From NCBI RefSeq assembly GCF_016587415.1, contig NZ_BNJI01000001.1, positions 744,001 to 808,000 on the forward strand: a stretch of DNA of 64,000 nt. Reading direction: 5' to 3'. Each line of letters opens with the position of its first letter. The first letter of the stretch is position 1. Shown piece by piece: positions 61,569-64,000 of this stretch. This DNA is from Ktedonobacter sp. SOSP1-85. Its GTDB lineage: Bacteria > Chloroflexota > Ktedonobacteria > Ktedonobacterales > Ktedonobacteraceae. The notes under the pieces are model-generated. The model saw nothing but the letters and a program-made list of their open reading frames with translations, did no database searches and had not been told where the DNA came from. The position numbers were made by a program, and so were the translations under genes.

Positions 61569-63149
61569 ATGGCAGCTCAAAACCCAAGCGAAGTCAAAAT
61601 GGTACCTACCCTTGGTCTCACCGGTGTCACGATCAATGCCATGGCGCTTATCGCGCCTGGAGCCTTCCTCTGGACCACCTATCAGTTGCAAGCCAATCCC
61701 TCCTCCGCAATGAACATGTGGGCCTCGGTCTTTATCGCAACCGCGATTGCCTTGCTCACAGCCGTCGCTTACTCAGCGCTGGCGAACCGTTACCCTGAAG
61801 CAGGTGCTGGTAGCTCGTATTATTTCGCTGAAGCTTCGGTGCTACATAAAGAAGAGCATCGACACTTCAAGTTCGCGCGCCTGAGCAAGTTCCTGGTTGG
61901 CTGGGCCTCTCACCTGTATTACTGGATCTACCCGGGCGTGATGGTGGCCTTCATGGGCCTGCTCATCACCTACATTATCCAGACGTTCTATCCTGATTTT
62001 GGCGCACCCTGGCAAGAGGTACTGGTGTGTGTGGTCTTCGCAGGAATCGTCGGCGCCATCGCCTATGTTGGCGTGACTGGCTCGACACTGGCCAATATCG
62101 TCATCAACGTGATTCAGATCGTCGCCCTTGTCACCTTCTCTGTACTTGCCATTATCTATCGTGCTCAGCATCCCGCGGTACATTATCTGCATACCAGCGC
62201 GCTGAGCGTGATTATGCCACATGACCTCTCAGGTCTTATTCAGCAATCCACTATCGCCATCTTGCTAGTTGTTGGCTTTGAATCGGCGACGGCCCTGGCA
62301 GCTGAGTCCAAGAATCCTGGACGCGATATTCCACGTGGCGTTCTGCTCTCCCTGGTTATTCAGGCGGTTGTCTTCTACTTCCTGGAGTACTTTGCCGCGA
62401 ACTACTTTATCAACACGGGCTACCATGCTGCTGGCAAGACTGGTTTTGATGCCGCGTTCGCCTCTGGGGCGCCCATTGGGGACATGGCGAAAATCATTGG
62501 CGACCAGATGCTTGGTGGCAATGGCCTGGCTTTCGCGGTGATCCTGGCCGCTACAGTTGTTATCGCGCTCATTGGTACCGCGCTCTCCTGTCTCAACACA
62601 GGCGTTCGCGTAACCTATGCGATGGGGAAAGATACAGAGCTTCCCCTGGTCTTCGGCTTTCTGCACGGCAAATATCGCACACCACATGTCGGTGTCATTG
62701 TGCTCTCCGTGATCTCAGCGGTCATCGGCGGCTATGGTGTGCTCAACATCGATAATCTTACTCAGGTAACACTCATTTCAAATATCGGCACGTTCATACT
62801 TTATGGCCTGACCTGCCTCATCTGCATCGTCGCTTTTGCCGGTGTCGTGGGACGGAATTTCCTTACAACGTTTATCTTCCCAGGGCTGGGAGCCTTGCTC
62901 AATATCGCTATGCTGATCGGCGTGCTTTACTTCGCCATCGCTGGTGGTGGTACTACGCAGACAGACACGATTATCGCAGGTGTCTTCTCACTCCTCTGGC
63001 TGGTTGTTGGCTTCGCCTATCTCTACATTCGCAAGCTCGTCAAAGGTATTCCCATCCTCTATCCAGAGGATCACAAAGCGAGCCTTGGTAGCAACAGTGA
63101 TGTTGTACTCGAAACTGGTAGTGATGGCGCGCTAACAAGCGGCGACTAA
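61569..63149 (+). CDS. APC-superfamily amino acid/amine permease
   Basis: 526 residues with about 12 TM helices. The APC signature start is LGLTGVTINAMALIAPGAFLWTTYQ; SALANRYPEAGAGSSYYFAEA and VVGFESATALAAESKNPGRDIPRGV are typical of the amino-acid/polyamine/organocation family. Substrate unknown. AAGAAGGGAG precedes the ATG; a strong hairpin ends the unit. Confidence 0.92.
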   Translation: MAAQNPSEVKMVPTLGLTGVTINAMALIAPGAFLWTTYQLQANPSSAMNMWASVFIATAIALLTAVAYSALANRYPEAGAGSSYYFAEASVLHKEEHRHFKFARLSKFLVGWASHLYYWIYPGVMVAFMGLLITYIIQTFYPDFGAPWQEVLVCVVFAGIVGAIAYVGVTGSTLANIVINVIQIVALVTFSVLAIIYRAQHPAVHYLHTSALSVIMPHDLSGLIQQSTIAILLVVGFESATALAAESKNPGRDIPRGVLLSLVIQAVVFYFLEYFAANYFINTGYHAAGKTGFDAAFASGAPIGDMAKIIGDQMLGGNGLAFAVILAATVVIALIGTALSCLNTGVRVTYAMGKDTELPLVFGFLHGKYRTPHVGVIVLSVISAVIGGYGVLNIDNLTQVTLISNIGTFILYGLTCLICIVAFAGVVGRNFLTTFIFPGLGALLNIAMLIGVLYFAIAGGGTTQTDTIIAGVFSLLWLVVGFAYLYIRKLVKGIPILYPEDHKASLGSNSDVVLETGSDGALTSGD

Positions 63150-63171
63150 CGGCATTCAATACCATTAGTAA

Positions 63172-63213
63172 TACCCCTTCGATCCCCTTGTGTATAGAGG
63201 GATCGAAGGGGTA
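63172..63213. terminator. Hairpin terminator after the permease
   Basis: Perfect 15-bp arms (63172-63186, 63199-63213), 22 bp after the permease stop. No T-run; the stem is very stable. Confidence 0.75.
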
Positions 63214-63264
63214 GGGGTCACAATATACAGGTAAGGACGCGCCTAGAGATGTAAGGAAACATCA

Positions 63265-64000
63265 ATGGGACCAAAACATCAGCGAGCCTTATTCTGCATC
63301 GCAGAACGAGTCATGACGAGCAAGCGTAAACATGTACAGACGATTCGCCAACTCGCTGGTACAGAAGAATACTATCTCTTGATCATCCGTGAAATAGATC
63401 GCCTTGAGGGACAATTATGCAAAACACGCTCGCTCCAGGCACAGGCCACGCTAACGCTACTTGAATGGCTTACGACCCTGCACTATTTCAACTGGCATTG
63501 CGCCTACTGCCAGGAGCGGCCCTTCCAGGTCATGAGTCACATTATTCCACTACCACAAGGAGGAGGAACAACCGTCGAGAATTGCGTCCCCGCCTGCTAT
63601 CGCTGTGGACGCTCTGGCAGAAACAAAAAGACTAATACGCTTGTAATCGGCAACTTGATGCAGTTAAAGGCTAAAATGCAAGCAATAAAGGAGCAAGCGC
63701 AGTTAACGATGAAACAACTCAATCTCTCACTACTCCCAGATAAATATGCTGTGTGTCAGTTCCACCCTGATAAACATATCCCTTACTGGGCTCTGCTCGG
63801 CAATTTTGTCTCCCTGACACGTACACCCGAAGAACTCTCTATCGTCTGCCAGGAGGATAATGTTCCTGGCGATATTGAAGCGGAGCGCGGGTGGCGCTGC
63901 GTTCAGGTGCGTGGGGCCTTTGATTTCTCAATCGCGGGCGTCAATGCCTCGCTAGCAATTCCCCTGGCAGAGGCCTACATCAGTGTCCTGGCCATCGCAA
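63265..64000 (+). CDS. HNH-like domain fused to ACT (CASTOR-type) domain, 3' end beyond window
   Basis: 245 codons, still open at the window edge. After an N-terminal helical region, residues about 85-125 have an HNH-type zinc core: HCAYCQERPF, then SHIIPLPQGGGTTVENCVPACYRCGRSGRNKKTN (the usual DH is SH). From about 155, LLPDKYAVCQFHPDKHIPYWA, RTPEELSIVC and GWRCVQVRGAFDFSIAGVNASLAIPLAEAYISVLAI match an ACT_7/CASTOR-like ligand-binding domain. TAAGGAAA precedes ATG 63265. The combination suggests amino-acid-sensitive DNA binding or cutting, which is inference. Confidence 0.75.
   Translation, partial: MGPKHQRALFCIAERVMTSKRKHVQTIRQLAGTEEYYLLIIREIDRLEGQLCKTRSLQAQATLTLLEWLTTLHYFNWHCAYCQERPFQVMSHIIPLPQGGGTTVENCVPACYRCGRSGRNKKTNTLVIGNLMQLKAKMQAIKEQAQLTMKQLNLSLLPDKYAVCQFHPDKHIPYWALLGNFVSLTRTPEELSIVCQEDNVPGDIEAERGWRCVQVRGAFDFSIAGVNASLAIPLAEAYISVLAIA

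Overview
The window looks like the chromosome of a Ktedonobacteria-type Chloroflexota (large, soil, actinomycete-like genome). This is inferred from the gene content: a hyp cluster with sugar-isomerase-like genes, a DUF5808 protein, a eukaryote-like Ser/Thr kinase, a terpene synthase, long histidine kinases, and many IS605/IS607-type TnpB genes and IS relics. No rRNA, tRNA or CRISPR array was seen.

Layout. 1-7456: [NiFe]-hydrogenase maturation operon, hypB (cut by the window edge)-hypF-hypC-SIS-hypC2-SIS-hypD-hypE. 7661-15734: small membrane and regulatory genes, MarR/DUF2000, a decayed phosphatase, IS relics, a hydrolase, a cupin, a diacylglycerol-kinase-like protein and a PAS-AraC regulator. 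15876-22067: a complete trans-4-hydroxy-L-proline catabolic operon (epimerase, three-subunit D-hydroxyproline dehydrogenase, deaminase, 2-ketoglutarate semialdehyde dehydrogenase). 22182-39984: a TetR regulator followed by an RND efflux pump gene split by a 13.7 kb integrative element (23751-37457). 40055-45230: KDG kinase, KDPG aldolase, histidine kinase, amidase. 45236-51334: TnpB element, an IS4-family IS with a 10-bp target duplication, a MITE-like repeat, a YggT protein and an IS607 element. 51352-64000: terpene synthase, SorC regulator, radical SAM + CYTH pair, DUF1684, PPK2, LysR, Ser/Thr kinase next to a PPP-type phosphatase, an APC permease, and a truncated HNH-ACT fusion gene.

Main discovery candidate. 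The 13.7 kb element is bounded by a 3-bp core (gac). Removing it rejoins the RND gene in frame as a 1070-residue pump. Joining the element ends into a circle extends its large serine recombinase gene across the junction by 25 codons. The attachment site therefore lies inside the recombinase gene, so integration both breaks the pump and trims the recombinase; excision would reverse both. The element also carries a tyrosine recombinase, a divergent family-A-like polymerase, small HTH/RHH regulators around helically phased ACAATG repeats, a pentapeptide-repeat membrane protein, a lipoprotein, and a membrane/HTH protein gene whose coding sequence holds 13 copies of a TGTACC core read in more than one frame. 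It looks like a plasmid-like integrative element of an unfamiliar type, not a prophage: no capsid, terminase or portal gene is visible.

A second theme is a dispersed set of long, near-perfect intergenic hairpins (21-32 bp arms), each with its own sequence. Some are preceded by a short GCGCC-N3-GGCGC hairpin. A third is the pair of GmhA-like SIS proteins in the hyp operon, whose active-site motifs are degenerate in complementary ways.
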